This document shows, piece after piece, positions 43,800 through 55,466 of a stretch of 64,000 bases of DNA. Under the pieces are notes generated by a model. That model searched no databases. It was given only the letters and a program-made list of their open reading frames with translations, and was not told the DNA's origin. Every line of letters begins with the position of its first letter. The stretch's first letter is position 1. The stretch is from Pleurotus djamor (lineage: Eukaryota > Basidiomycota > Agaricomycetes > Agaricales > Pleurotaceae): contig JAPEVF010000226.1 in the NCBI GenBank assembly GCA_029747585.1, positions 1 through 64,000 on the forward strand, given 5' to 3'. A program made the translations under genes and the position numbers.

Positions 43800-46089
43800 C
43801 GGATATCATCCTCGATCGACTTATTCTGCCTGTTTCTCTCTAGCCTTCGCCTCGATGGCGTGGTTCAATGACCCCTCTCTATGACTGAGCATACCTCTCT
43901 ATAATTTGGCCCTGCTTCTCTGGTCTTCTCTCGCTCGAATACTGGCTCCAGGTCGCATTTGATCCTTTTCTCCTGGGAGAAACTCTGATTCCGAACTGAT
44001 CATCCTCGCTTCATGCCTTCATGCTTTCACTCATCACTGGACAACGATTGCGAGGTTTCCTTTTGCTTTGTGTCCTTCTAACTTTTCTCGGTCAACGCAT
44101 GATCCAAACGGAAGTCTGAAGCTAGAGGGCTCCAAGCTTCTCCGTTACTGGAGCCATTGTCTGGCGCGTTCGAAAACCTACTTGACCTTCTATTCGGTTC
44201 TAACTGACGATATGGTTACGGCGCTGTGGTGCTGTGACTGATAATGGGGATACGGCTCTTGGTCTCGTGGTGCTGCTAAATATCTGAAGCTACGTCCTCT
44301 GATTCGATCTTTTTGGTTGTCTGCTAGCTCTATCGAAACTTCGAACTGGCCCCATGGATATTTCTTTGTGATGCAGCGTTTCCGTTGCTTTCCAACACTT
44401 GGACCTCCACCTCCCCTCCATACAACGCTATTCTTGGATGACCTTTCCTCACGTCGCTCAGTATTCTTGCATCCATTTTCTCCTGTTGCTCTGACTCCTA
44501 CTCTATGTGTCTCGCATCCATCGTCGGCTCCTGAGCTCCAAACTCTCTACCAAAAGCGACATTTCGACGAGCTCCGCTCATAATGATCGGTGCGTAATCA
44601 TACCTCTGTTACCATCGTTCGTTGACATTATCTTCATAGGTGGGTCGACGGACCCGGTGAGTTGCTTTCATCTTCTGTGTAAAATTCAGCTTGCTTACTC
44701 CCCGATATTCTGTTTTCCCCCTTTCCTTAGGACTCGAAACTTTCCTGAGCGTGGGGGGTTGGGGTGGTTCGCCGTCGCTAAGTATGTAGTTTTTATGTCT
44801 GTGGCATCTGGAGCACTGTAAGTCTGTGGCAGAGGGTTTCTCAATAAATTGCATTTTGTCGCCTTGATTTCATTGAGCATCGTAAACTTCGTTGAACTAA
44901 GTACGTAGGGCGCTAACTTCTCTTCTATCCCGGACCATCATCTCAGTTCAGCTCCGGTCCTCGATGTCCGTTCCTCGACGAGCGTCCGTATAATTTTTCC
45001 CTGTAACTCCCAGTGTATGGCATGTCTTAGGCCTCCAAATACGAGCCCTTCTCAGATGCTTCGCCATGACGTTGGGTTCTCCGTTGCATGATGTGCCCTT
45101 CATCCGGAACGTTCGATGAACACATTGAAGCTTCAATGTGAAGATACAACATTCCACTTGGCATCTCACGAAGCTGTTAAAGCAAGCGAGCGTTTTCCCT
45201 TCTAAACACCTCTCCTACCGATCCATTACACGCACCGAAACTCACCTTGACGTCTCACCATTACGATTCTACGAAAATAACTGTGTTGGCCTCACGGCGT
45301 CATAGTCTAGCCGACGCGAATGATCTGCGAACAGAAGCACTCCATCCACCTGGGGCCCCAATATCGAGACTGCCGATACATGGTCGCCGCCACCAGAAGC
45401 TTGTGTGGACGTCGTGTTCATTTGGCAAGGAGTCCAAGGAAGCACAGCACCATCGCCTGACTTGATCAGAACCACTATCTAATTCGCTTCTCCAAACATA
45501 CCGATCGCGGCGAACTATAGTTCCTGGCGTCAACCAAGAGTCGACATGTGTGAAACTAGGAACCGCGTAATGTAATGGTTTCTATTGACTTTGGGGACCC
45601 TCCATTAATATCTATGGTGCGTTCTGGTTCTTCTCTTAACTTTGGGGGTTCTCAGCTGATGCGTTGATTAGACGGTGCTCGATTGTAATAGGTGCGTGGA
45701 AAGAGCGTTTTACTCGGACATTCGTTCGAACCAATAATTTCCTTTCTGGCGATTAGCTCGATCAATGGTTAGGTTAGGGTGTTCTACAAGCATTGCCTTG
45801 TCTCGGGTCCATATATCTGTTCCTGGTCAGCAGTCGCGCAGCTATATGTGGGGGTTAATGTTCATTTCGCCCTGCCTTTTGCTAGAAGGTCTCAGTGGGT
45901 ACTTCTTTGGTTATCTACCCCTCGTTATCTACTCCCTCGGTTGCCTAGTCGCTTCTCAATTTACCTCTGGGAGTCAGGTTCTAGTCGAAGGTTCTTCGTG
46001 ACGTTCTGGCCGTGTCATTTGTGGATGTGATGGAACCGTTATACTTGGTTCTGTTTCGATCCATGCTCCAGCGTTGTGAAATGGCCAGG
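43800..46089. other. intergenic, no supported gene
   Basis: About 2.3 kb of CT-rich plus strand with short, motif-free frames on both strands. It leads into the promoter of the second PSD-like gene. Confidence 0.6.
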
Positions 46090-46097
46090 TATAAAAG
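46090..46097 (+). promoter_or_regulatory. TATA box of PSD-like gene copy 2
   Basis: TATAAAAG about 130 bp before the ATG at 46225, matching the position and sequence of the box in front of copy 1. Confidence 0.7.
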
Positions 46098-46224
46098 CCC
46101 GTGCGTTTTCCTTCAAAGCTCTCAGCAACTCAGCTCCAATCATCAGCAGCTCAGTATTGTCCGCCATCTTTTCTCTCCAACGTATTCGTTGCATTGATTT
46201 CTCTGCGTTCCAGATATCTCAAGA

Positions 46225-47622
46225 ATGCCTTTCCTGCGTCAACGCGTCGGTAACATCGGTGGCTGGATGCCCCGTAATCGACGTGTCCTTAGGTCCTGGA
46301 TCGCAAAGAAACTCGATGAAGCCGGCGACCCAATAGAGAAGGCCCCCAGCTGGCACTCCGTTATCCAAGAATTCCGTCATCTCATTGAAGATAACCCCGA
46401 AATTTGGAAGGGATTCCATGAAATGTTTACTCAAATTCCTCCAGACCACGATGATGACCCCACCGGGGAATCCCAGGTTCGTCTGCTGTCTACGTATCAA
46501 ATTCCTTTTCCTTTTCTTAAAAGCGGCTGGGATTAGGTCACTGACTACATGAGCATGTTGAACTTGTTCGACACCGTCATCAGTGAAGCACCGGAGTGGC
46601 ATTACGACCCAAATGACCCCCAGGCCAATGATCTTGTTGGCTTCCCCATCAATGCCATCCTCGATTGGCCCATGGGCACTCAAGCTGGATATGCGATGTT
46701 CATCAATCCTACCGTAAATGCGATGTTCAAGAAGATGTTCGACGTGTGGACTCAGTATCTCACTTCCTACGCTTCGACAGCTGTACTCACCAACGCTTAT
46801 AACGGTTGGTTCGGCCCCACGGCCAGCGAAATTATCCCCGACTTCACTACCACCTACGTGTGCGATCCTGAAGATCCCACCGGCCATATGGGATTCAAAT
46901 CATGGGACGAGTTCTTCACCCGCCTTTTCCAAGAGGGGAAGCGTGATATCCCCTCCGAACTAGTGGACAACGACGACGTTATCTTCAGCGCCTGCGAATC
47001 CGCTGTGTACCGTTTTGCTCGCGAGGTCAACTTCCGCGATCAGTTCTGGCTCAAAGGACAACCCTACTCGCTTACCCACATGCTGAACAATGATCCCCTC
47101 GCTGTTCAGTTCACTGGGGGGACGGTATATCAAGCCTTCCTGAGCGCTACCAAGTACCATCGCTGGCACAGCCCCGTGGATGGATACATCGTCAAGACCG
47201 TTCAAGTGCCTGGTACCTATTACGCGGAGTCGCCCACCGAGAGCTTCGAGGACTCAGACGGCAATGGAAATGGTGCTGACCCCGCTGGACCTAACCTTTC
47301 CCAATCGTTCATCACGTCCGTTGCCGCTCGTGCTCTCATATTCATCCGTGCCAAAAATCCTACCATCGGGTTGATGTGCTTCATTGGAGTTGGAATGGCC
47401 GAAGTGTCTACCTGTGAGATGACGGTCAAGGAAGGGGATTATGTCGCTAAAGGTCAAGAAATTGGGATGTTCCACTTTGGAGGGTCGACCCATTGCTTGG
47501 TGTTTAGGAAGGAGACGAACATCCAGATTGATAGTGCGTATATCCCGACTGAGGACAACCCCAACCCCTCGGTCCTGCTCAGAGCTCCAATTGGATGGAT
47601 TGGAGATAAGCCTTACAACTAG
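46225..47622 (+). CDS. PSD-like decarboxylase (possible aromatic amino-acid decarboxylase), copy 2
   Basis: Exons 46225-46476 and 46537-47622 give 445 residues, the same lengths and intron position as copy 1 at 17.8-19.2 kb. The associated N-terminal domain (LRQRVGNIGGWMPRN) and PSD fold (HRWHSPVDGYIV, FHFGGSTHCLVF) are intact. The GGST-type self-cleavage site and the SACES variant are shared with copy 1. Most of the core is identical between copies. Differences cluster in the first 85 residues and in short surface patches such as DSDGNGNGADPAG. It is probably a soluble cytosolic pyruvoyl enzyme acting on an amino acid, though a phospholipid substrate cannot be excluded. The strand is opposite to copy 1, 27 kb away. 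A PEBP gene follows 530 bp downstream. Confidence 0.9.
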
Positions 47623-48154
47623 GCTGCCGCGGCGCCGCCTACTATTGTACTTGTACTAAGCAGTATTGAATTCAAGTTGTTTAGGGGTGTGCCAGCCGTA
47701 GCCTTAGCTCAAGGTCGAGCCTCTAAGTACTGAGAAAGACAGTCGGTTCCCTTTTCCCGCAGCCTCAGGGCTGTAGCAGAACACTCAGTCGGTCTCATGC
47801 ATATGGATCGAGAGCACCAAATGAGTGGGTCGCTTTATTCAATTCCACTCACGCTGCTCCAGTGGACTCACGCCTTAATTTTCTGTGACTCCATCCAAAT
47901 AGCCTCCGCCTCAACCGCTGGCCACGCGAATTGAAAATTTCGCCTCTCGTCTTTGCGTGCAGCGAGTTAGCACAACCACGAATTGCCACGGTGGCCAAGC
48001 TCGAAGTAAAACCCACAGAGACTTCAAGGACGGGATCGCAGGGCCGAGCCGGACCGTCCCTTTTGCCCCAATGACTTCACCGAAGCTATTTCTTCTCCCA
48101 TAAGTAGTCTCTTATCCAGGACTGCATCTGAGCCCCAACAGCTCAGCCTCATCT
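47623..48154. other. intergenic between PSD-like gene and PEBP gene
   Basis: Contains the 3' end of the decarboxylase transcript and the PEBP promoter. No open frame or repeat of note. Confidence 0.6.
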
Positions 48155-48904
48155 ATGGCAAACGTAGACCCATTGTCTGAAGTGATTGCTTCACTCACCT
48201 CCGTCCAACTCATCCCGGACGTCGTCCCAACGCCGACTTACTTTACACCGACCACGCTCTTCTCCGTCATCTTTCCAACAGGGAAGGAAGTGTTGCTAGG
48301 AAATGAGTTAACGAAAGAAGATGCTGCTGACGAACCTGAGGTCGTGATTACGCCTATGGGTCCTACGCCCGATGCTAGATTGGTATCGCATGGAGAGGGA
48401 GAGACAACGTATACATTGGTTATGTGCGATCCTGACGCACCATCGAGGAAGGAGCCCAAGTACAAGGAATTCCGGCATTGGGTGGTGAGCATTTCTTGGT
48501 AACAAGCCCGGCGACTGGAGTTGAACTCCCTTGCCTTTTTTGAGATCACTGGTTTGAAAGCTCCTGCTGGGACGGCCGTCGAAACAAATAATCTCACTGC
48601 ACTGAAGACTAAGCCTTCGACAACACCTTATCGACCTCCAGGTCCTCCACCAGGCAGCGGCCTTCATCGATACAGTGAGCCTTCACGCCGGCCCTTCACC
48701 TCATACTTGACTTTGACGTTCGGTGGAATAGTTTTCTTACTCTACGAAGAGCCTGCAGGGCAGCCGCTCACCATCCCTCAAGGCGCTCCAGAATATGGTG
48801 CCTTGCTCGAGGAGCGACGAAGCTGGACCGCAGTCAAGTTCGGGGAAACCTACGGACTGAAACTTGTTGGAGCGAATTACTTCGTTGTCCGCTCAGTCGA
48901 ATGA
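48155..48904 (+). CDS. phosphatidylethanolamine-binding protein (PEBP/TFS1 type)
   Basis: Three exons (48155-48484, 48545-48674, 48732-48904) give 210 residues. The two PEBP signatures are present: [15 protein letters not shown] in exon 1 and GLHRYIFLLYEEP across the exon 2-3 junction, with RHWVITGLKAP between. These form the anion-binding pocket of the family. Fungal members such as yeast Tfs1 inhibit carboxypeptidase Y or Ras-GAP; the role here is unknown. There is no signal peptide. The second intron (57 nt) has no stop and would be read through in frame if retained, adding 19 residues just before FLLYEEP. Confidence 0.9.
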
Positions 48905-49351
48905 GCCCACGCTGCAGTAGTAGTTAGGTACTTATGCTTGTTTCTTTGGGATTTTAGACAAGCTCTAATGATGAAATTCGAAGAGATGTACCTTCCATAC
49001 TTGAATAACGGACATCATCCCAATGCCAGCAGCTTTGACCCTCAAAATTTAGCCTTATTTCCCTTGCCTCTGGAGCCATGGTGATCGCTCAGATCATCAA
49101 GCAAGGGCACAAGTTCTCATGTCACCCTCAATCTAGCTGCATTCAATAATCGCTATTCCGCTATTCGGTTCAGCGTGCATGGTAGGCCAAAATTGACCAA
49201 AATCCTCCATCTGGCAAGGATCCAATGCGTGAACTGCAGGGTCGATCTGGGAAACCCGGGGACGTTCTTGTCATGGCTAACGAGACCGAAGTGTCACTTG
49301 TCAGGTTGTGGAGAATCCCCCTTATCTCTCGGAGCTTGCCTTTTTCACGGG

Positions 49352-49360
49352 TATATAAAG
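49352..49360 (+). promoter_or_regulatory. TATA box of the thioredoxin-like gene
   Basis: TATATAAAG, 41 bp before the ATG at 49401. Confidence 0.6.
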
Positions 49361-49400
49361 GCTTCAAGGTCCTGTGGGGATCCAGAGGACAAGCACGACA

Positions 49401-49849
49401 ATGCAGATCATTGCTGAAATCAAGACCTCCGCCGAGTTTCACTCGATCGTCAGCTTATACCTTCTCGATCAATGGGTGGTTATGAACTTACTTCTCGGTT
49501 TATAGGTCGGACGTGATCAGAAGACGCTGATCGAGTTTTATATGTATTCCAGTGGGGGGTCGATTGCGATGGCGAGCCAAGTTCATTCTATGTCAGATTT
49601 GAAGGACATCCACCTCTACCGCGTCGACGTGGACAAAACGCCTGAAGTCGCATTGGATATCGGCGTTCGGACTGTGAGTTAGGATACCACACATCCAGGT
49701 GCTGTCAATGACGATCTAGCTCTTTTTCGAAGATCCCGATGTATAGATTATATCAGAGTGGAAAAGTCACTGGGGAAATAACTGGCTTGAACCTGGAAGG
49801 TTTATTGGTCAGTTTTATCGAGCCATTCCTCGCTCATATGCATGGCTAA
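49401..49849 (+). CDS. thioredoxin-fold protein lacking the CxxC active site
   Basis: Three exons (49401-49448, 49506-49673, 49733-49849) give 110 residues, the normal thioredoxin length. The fold is easy to follow: MQIIAEIKTSAEFHSI, TLIEFYMYSSGGSIAMASQV, DIHLYRVDVDKTPEVALDI, GVRTIPMYRLYQSGKVTGEI and a last helix LEGLLVSFIEPFLAH. The cis-proline segment is kept (I-P-M for I/M-P-T). The active-site position, normally WCGPC, reads SSGGS, so there is no redox cysteine. The first intron has an unusual GTCAGC donor. A redox-inactive binding or scaffold role, or relaxed selection, is inferred. Confidence 0.65.
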
Positions 49850-50113
49850 AGTTGAAGTCACAGAACATGATCAATCTACACCTTTCAGGACCGCATTGGA
49901 CTGCAGGATTGCCACCTGGCTAGATAGATTCTCTGGCTGCACAGGCGTTTGGGATTTTAAGTATCCATCTATGTTCTTACCAGTGCCGCTGTACCATAAA
50001 ACGTGATAAGATCATATCAGCTGGGGTCGCGACAGGCACCGCCTTTTGATCAAAACCTTACCTAAATTCCTTTGCTTTCGCTCCTTCCCCCAAGCAACTC
50101 CGTTGTCCCCATT

Positions 50114-51972
50114 ATGCGCCATACACACGACGAGGAGTGCGTACACACGTCCTTGCTTGATCCTAAGACTTGGATACTGATAGATGATCTTTTAGGCCTT
50201 GGACATTCACCAGTGAGAACCGCAAGCGACCTTCCTGATGGATGACGCATGCTTATTCTATTCACAGTTGTCAGAGTCCATGGACTTTCATACATGAGGC
50301 CAGAAAAGTCCTGGCGTCCTATTGTGACCTTCGAGATCGACAATCATCAACACCATGAAGTGGCAATGGGATGTGATGGACAGAACCCGAATCTCAAGTC
50401 TGCGTTTAACGTGTAAGAAACCGTTGCTATTCTCCTTCCGATAGGTTTTGAGATCCCTTTCGGATAGTCATGGTGCTCATTCTGGCTCTCGGGTCGAAGT
50501 AAAAGTCTGGCATCGCGGCCAGAGCAAGAAGAAGGGCAAGAAACGGAACCTCATAGCAACTTGCGCCCATCCTCTCGGAGACCTACTCAAAAAGCAAGCC
50601 CTCGACTCCAGTCAGTTTTCCTTCGTTTCCTTCGCTTCTTGTCGTTGTTTTCTTATTCCTGGGGCTTGATTGCTGATTGTAGCTATCCATGTAGAACTGG
50701 AGCTAAGGTTGAATTGCCAGCAAACCTCAAGGAAGAATTCAGCTAGCAAGGGGAAGCCGCAGAATGGGGCGCATGTGCATCTTCGACTCGTGGCTCCCTC
50801 GTCGGCTCGGGCTGGTCCTTCACGACTTGAGCCGCTGGATTTGACTGACGTTCGCTCGGAGGATGGTTCTTGTGAGTTCTGTCCTCCCCCAAATGTTTGA
50901 GCACTCCCTAACTTTCCCTAGCTCACCCACTTTCTGACGCTATGACACCTCCCTTGTCACCCGCTAGTGAGAGTTCAGAATGTGGTTCAGACTCATTTCC
51001 AGACAAACCTCCGAATGCCGACGTCATCCGCCCATTCTGTGTTGACTCGGACGACGATGATTGCACCCTTGACGGTGCCCTCGACGAAAAACAACCTCTC
51101 CTTTCGTCCTACGAAGACGATAGGGATCCGTACTACTCAGACCCTCGAGCAATACAACCCCTTCCCGAAGGATTACTCATTCCCTCTGTGCTACCCCAAT
51201 ACACCGAGGTTGTCGCAGTTCCTGAAGATAGATTGAGCCGCATTGAATTGCTGCTCTCTGCGTTTACGATGTATAGTGAACTGAAAGAAGCACGGTTGGA
51301 TTCACATTTCGAGAAGGTGTTCGGGAGGTTGCAGACGGAATGGACGTATATCGGTGGATTGTTGGTCGCGCTCGCTGCGTACGTTTACATCAACTAGTCC
51401 TTTGGAGATCTTCGTATTCAATCCTCCTTCATAGCGTTGACACAGCGGTTTTTGCCATCTCGGATGACTCGATCTTCGACGTCGACCCGTACGCCCGTAA
51501 TGCGATAGCTGCAAGCAGCATAGCGTCTGGCCTCGGTATCTCCTGTGATGCATGGTTTCTTCTTCGTTACAACTGGGCCGACCTCCACACGTTCATCGTA
51601 CGCTCTTCCCCTCACACCCTGACCCGACTCTCATCTTCTTGCCTTCCTCTGTAGCACCGCGCAAAAGATATCTTCGACTCATATTTCTTCTTCGCCATCT
51701 CGGCGCGCGTTCCCTGTTTCTGCATGCTCATCTCCGCCATCTCACTGCTTGGCTTCTTGGGGAGGGTGGCGTATAACGTATGGCCTGAGGGAGTGATTAT
51801 CGCGTGTTTCGTAGTGGGGATGTTGATGACGCTGCAATTCCTGGCGAAGGGAGCTGTAGTTTGTGTCAATGCAGTGAGGGGGGTCAATCGTCATGTCGTC
51901 CGTGGGGTCGGTTGGGTCGCGCGGAGGGGTTCGACTGGGACCGTTAGTGACGAGCCTGCGATACGGAAATGA
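50114..51972 (+). CDS. C2-like domain protein with C-terminal membrane helices
   Basis: A multi-exon model starts MRHTHDEEPWTFTIVRVHG. The N-terminal part, VRVHGLSYMRPEKSWRPIVT through VEVKVWHRGQSKKKGK to IHVELELRLN, has the alternating strands of a C2-like domain. A Ser/Pro/Asp-rich linker follows (LSPASESSECGSD, DDDDCTLDGALDEKQPLLSS). Then come a segment ending YIGGLLVALAAV, another around AIAASSIASGLGISCDAWF, and two strong helices (FCMLISAISLLGFLG and GVIIACFVVGMLMTLQFLA) before a basic tail. This architecture recurs in mushroom genomes without an assigned function. A membrane-associated, lipid-binding role is inferred. Some small N-terminal exons rest on splice sites alone. Confidence 0.7.
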
Positions 51973-52204
51973 CTTCTGTATATCGTCTTGGGACTGCTGG
52001 ACTATCCTTAAATTATTTGTGAGCAATGTACCTATACCACACATCTTTCTCTATGCCAATGCCTGGCATCCTGGTTCTCGCCCATTGTGCTATTTGCATG
52101 GTGATACTATTACAGTTGCATAAATGGTATATCGTAAAACAACATAAGACGAGTAAACATGCCAAAGAAGAAGCAAAAACAAAATGGGGTGGACAAACAA
52201 CGAA

Positions 52205-52935
52205 TTATGCATCGTCCGTCATGATAGCGAAAAACTCTTGCTCGTTAATCTCTCCATCTTGGTCAAGGTCGAACTCGTCGATCATAGCTTGCCTAAGAAA
52301 AACGAGAGGTCAACCCCAGTCAGTGTCTTACGGATAATTGAGCGAAGCAAGTGGGGATACATACAGCTCATCGTCCTCCAAGCGGTCCCCAATCTCCTTC
52401 GCCACTCGCCGTAGGTTTTTGACTGATATTTTGCCCGTGTTGTCGTCGTCGAACAATTGGAAGGCGCGTCGTATTTCATCCATCGGGTCGCGCGCCAGTA
52501 TTCGTTCACTCACTAAAAAATTCATGATCAGTTCGGGGAAAATAACAGATTTGCGAGAAACGCGAGAAAAGGACGTGTAAAAACGCGTCATGAATGACCT
52601 GAAACACGTCTCCCAGCCACATCCATGGCAGGCGGGGAAAGAGAACCATAGATCAACCAAGACTAACACTTACTTATTTTCGCGAAATCTTCAAAGTCCA
52701 TCAGCCCATGCCCACTCTTATCATGGTCTCTCAGAATCTTCAGCACCTCTGCCTTCTTCATGTCGAAACCCAACGCGCGCATAGCGACTTTCAATTCATG
52801 GTAATCCACACAACCGTCCTTGTCGGTATCAAAGAGTTCGAATGCTTCTTTTATTTCTTGTTTCTGTTCTTCGCTGAGTTCAGGGCGGATGTGCGTTCGC
52901 CGTTTGGCTTTTTGGGCAGCAGAGGAAGTGTACAT
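52205..52935 (-). CDS. CDC31: centrin (EF-hand protein of the spindle pole body)
   Basis: Three exons (52935-52674, 52512-52365, 52292-52205) give 165 residues. Four EF-hands are present: [45 protein letters not shown] and [34 protein letters not shown] before the first hand and [20 protein letters not shown] are centrin-specific. It ends MTDDA. Loops 1, 3 and 4 keep good calcium ligands. Loop 2 has Gly-His-Gly in the middle and may bind weakly. Centrins are needed for duplication of the spindle pole body and also act in nucleotide-excision repair and mRNA export. Confidence 0.93.
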
Positions 52936-53170
52936 GGTTGTGGGACTTGAACTTGACGCGTGGTTAGTGGCGGTGCAATGATCCTAAGCGACATGTGGTC
53001 ACATCGAGGTCACATGGATGCTTGAGGGGGCCCCTGAACTTTTACCATCAGGAGTCAGGACACTCACTTGCCCGGTACGCCACCGCTTCGTGAACAGTCA
53101 GAGATCAGTATGTCGCATTGAGGTACGTGAGGGCTTCGTGAGGCGTAAGTATGGACTAAGTACTGATATC

Positions 53171-54605
53171 TCATTCATAGCCAGTCGCAGATGTAGCGGA
53201 AGAATGGGATGTTCCCTTCCGACCGTCAACGGTCAGGCCCAAGCTTTCAAGCGCAACCAAGGTAGACGCACTGATAGCCTGTAAGTGGACGGTGTATTGT
53301 CAGGATTCTTTGTTTGTTCAGCGAAGAAGAGAGACTTACAATAGCGGGGCTTAGCTATAGGTGGACAGAACGAGGTGATGATGTTACTTGTTAGTGACTC
53401 TAAAGCCGGCGAGGTGATAAAGCAATGACTTACAGCGATGAAGAAAGTTTCGAAGGAATCTCCGGAGATGAACGCGAATATGACATTCAGTAGGGCAAAG
53501 ACCCTGAGTATTTGTTTCAGCCATAATGTTAGGACCGACGAAAGAAATGTAGATGCACGTACGTGTAAACAATCGCGCTCTCCAAAAGTGCATAGGTCGC
53601 CGTCTAGAATGATTGTCAAGGTCATTTTCGTGACCGCTTCGATTTGAAGGCAACGGGGTTTACCGATAGAGGCGTCCTTGGCGAAGCGTCATTGAATTTC
53701 CAAGAGGTGTGAAGTGTTAGACCTTCAAAGAAATGAGTCTAGACACCAATCGCCTTGGACGCAGACTCGCCTGTAATCGTCAAGTTTGCTCTTGAAGGGA
53801 TGTAAGTATCTGTGATTCGCTTGTGAGGAGGTGCTCACATGAGAACGAGGGCAATGGCAATGAAGGTGGATAGTCCGACTCCGAGAGGGATCGATGCTGT
53901 GGCCATGACGCCAAAAGCTGAGTAGCAGGGAATAAGATACGATGGGAAGGCGTATCAAAACGTCGCGTACCAAATGACGCTGCGACAAGAAATGTCGGAA
54001 ACGCGATCTTGGCTACGCTCTTGCCGCACAACAAGTACGTTCGATGGAGCTAAGATATGCATGAGGCGAGTTAGCTTGAATTACGACGACTACGACGAGT
54101 GTGCTCTTGGCATGACGATGCATGATCAAGTCTTACAATGAATAATTCGAAAATCGCGTTCTGTACCACCCAGATGGCGAGCTTTGATTGTGACTGAGGG
54201 CCGTTATCGAAGGTGAGCGACAACCGATCTGTGATATCAGCAACGAGGCCTGTACGGCTTTCGAGGGCGGAGAATGTCGTGACGATGTTGATGATCCATA
54301 CCTTAGCAAGGTTGAGATCAGTTTCAAGCAAGAGAAAAAACGCGGGGTACGCGACCACATACCGTGGATGCTAGTATGAACTGAACAAGTGCATGGACAG
54401 CCAAAGGCGGCCTGGACACAGCCCGGCCTTTGTGCGTGTTGAACGCAAGGTAGTTGCTCCCGGAGAAGATGACTACATTGATACCTGTATGTCAACTGGT
54501 GTGAGTACACGTTGATGCAAGCGATGGGCGGTGACCTGACTGTCGTCACTTACTATAGAGGGCCGTTTGCAATAAAATGGCGGATATAGCAGCAGGAAGG
54601 ATCAT
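53171..54605 (-). CDS. multi-pass membrane protein of a mushroom-expanded family
   Basis: Start at 54605 (MILPAAISAILLQTALY), followed by about nine short exons with GT-AG borders, ending TSATGYE at 53171. Hydrophobic segments follow in order: near the start; around HALVQFILASTVWIINIVTTF; LAIWVVQNAIFELFI; VAKIAFPTFLVAASFG; ASIPLGVGLSTFIAIALVLM; ALLESAIVYTVFALLNVIFAFIS. The motif LHRTYLLCG followed by a helix, and ALLESAIVYT, are typical of the seven-helix DUF6533/DUF6534-like families abundant in Agaricomycetes. Function unknown. Two small exons near 53.65-53.8 kb are uncertain, so parts may be decayed. Confidence 0.55.
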
Positions 54606-55466
54606 GTTTGTGGGTGATTCCCTTTGGGGTTTGTACTACACGAAATATACAGCCTGGGATTGTGCGCCTTTTAAGTATCCCAGCGAGCCAGGCAAGAGCT
54701 GTAGAAGAGAAGGGTCGAATGCCGAAAGAAGCACAGCCCTTTTCGTGCGAGTCGCACCCTGGTCGCACCAGTCGATAAAGCGGGGCAACAATGCCGAATT
54801 CATCGGAAGGAAGCCAGAGTCTCAAAGTCCACTGTGTCACAGGAGCTGTAAACTATGCATGTCTGGCACTGGCTCTTTTCATGAAAGAAACGTTGAAGAA
54901 ACGTTTCGAAGAAGCTCCAGGCATCCATCTTGAGTTGACGAAAAGGTGACGAAAAGGTGAAGCCAAGTCCGTGGAACATGTCAAGACTCAATGTAAGTAC
55001 ATGAAGAGCGGAATAGCAGGGCCGGCTGAGCGGCTGTATTGCGATACCAAGTGAGTGCAGCAACAGTACTCCAGGACAGAGAGATAAGGTAGGCTGGAAA
55101 CCAACCTCTATGACGAGATGATGATAGTCGATCCTCTGAGAGCAAAAATCTCCTTGGTTTTTCGACAAAGTTTGGTGGCATAGGTACTGCCAAGAGGATG
55201 AAGACCGATCTGTGTTCCGATAGGAGCGCTCCTAATCCTTTCTTGGTTGGTCGAGTATCGCCGATGGGTTTCTTGCCACCATCAAGCGGGTTTGCTCAGT
55301 TCAGTCAACTCCATTTTTCTTGCATGCTGTTACAGCTATGTACTTAGCCGGATCTGGACCATCAACGGCTCGTGAACAAGCGTTCAAGCCCTGGAACTGA
55401 TGTAGGATTTTTACCACCACGGCAACCTAACCCCGACAGGAAACCCAAATCTCCCTCTCAACCGCC
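54606..55466. other. intergenic, no supported gene
   Basis: Open frames on the minus strand up to 55193 do not join the membrane-protein gene in any way I could support. The right part should hold the PDI promoter. Confidence 0.5.

Noticed and set aside
45640..45780. Possible tRNA (GTTCGAACC-like T-loop)
   Set aside because: No acceptor stem or anticodon arm could be paired around it.
54800..55193. N-terminal exons of the multi-pass membrane protein
   Set aside because: The frames carry stops and no usable splice sites, while an ATG at 54605 gives a good hydrophobic start for that gene.
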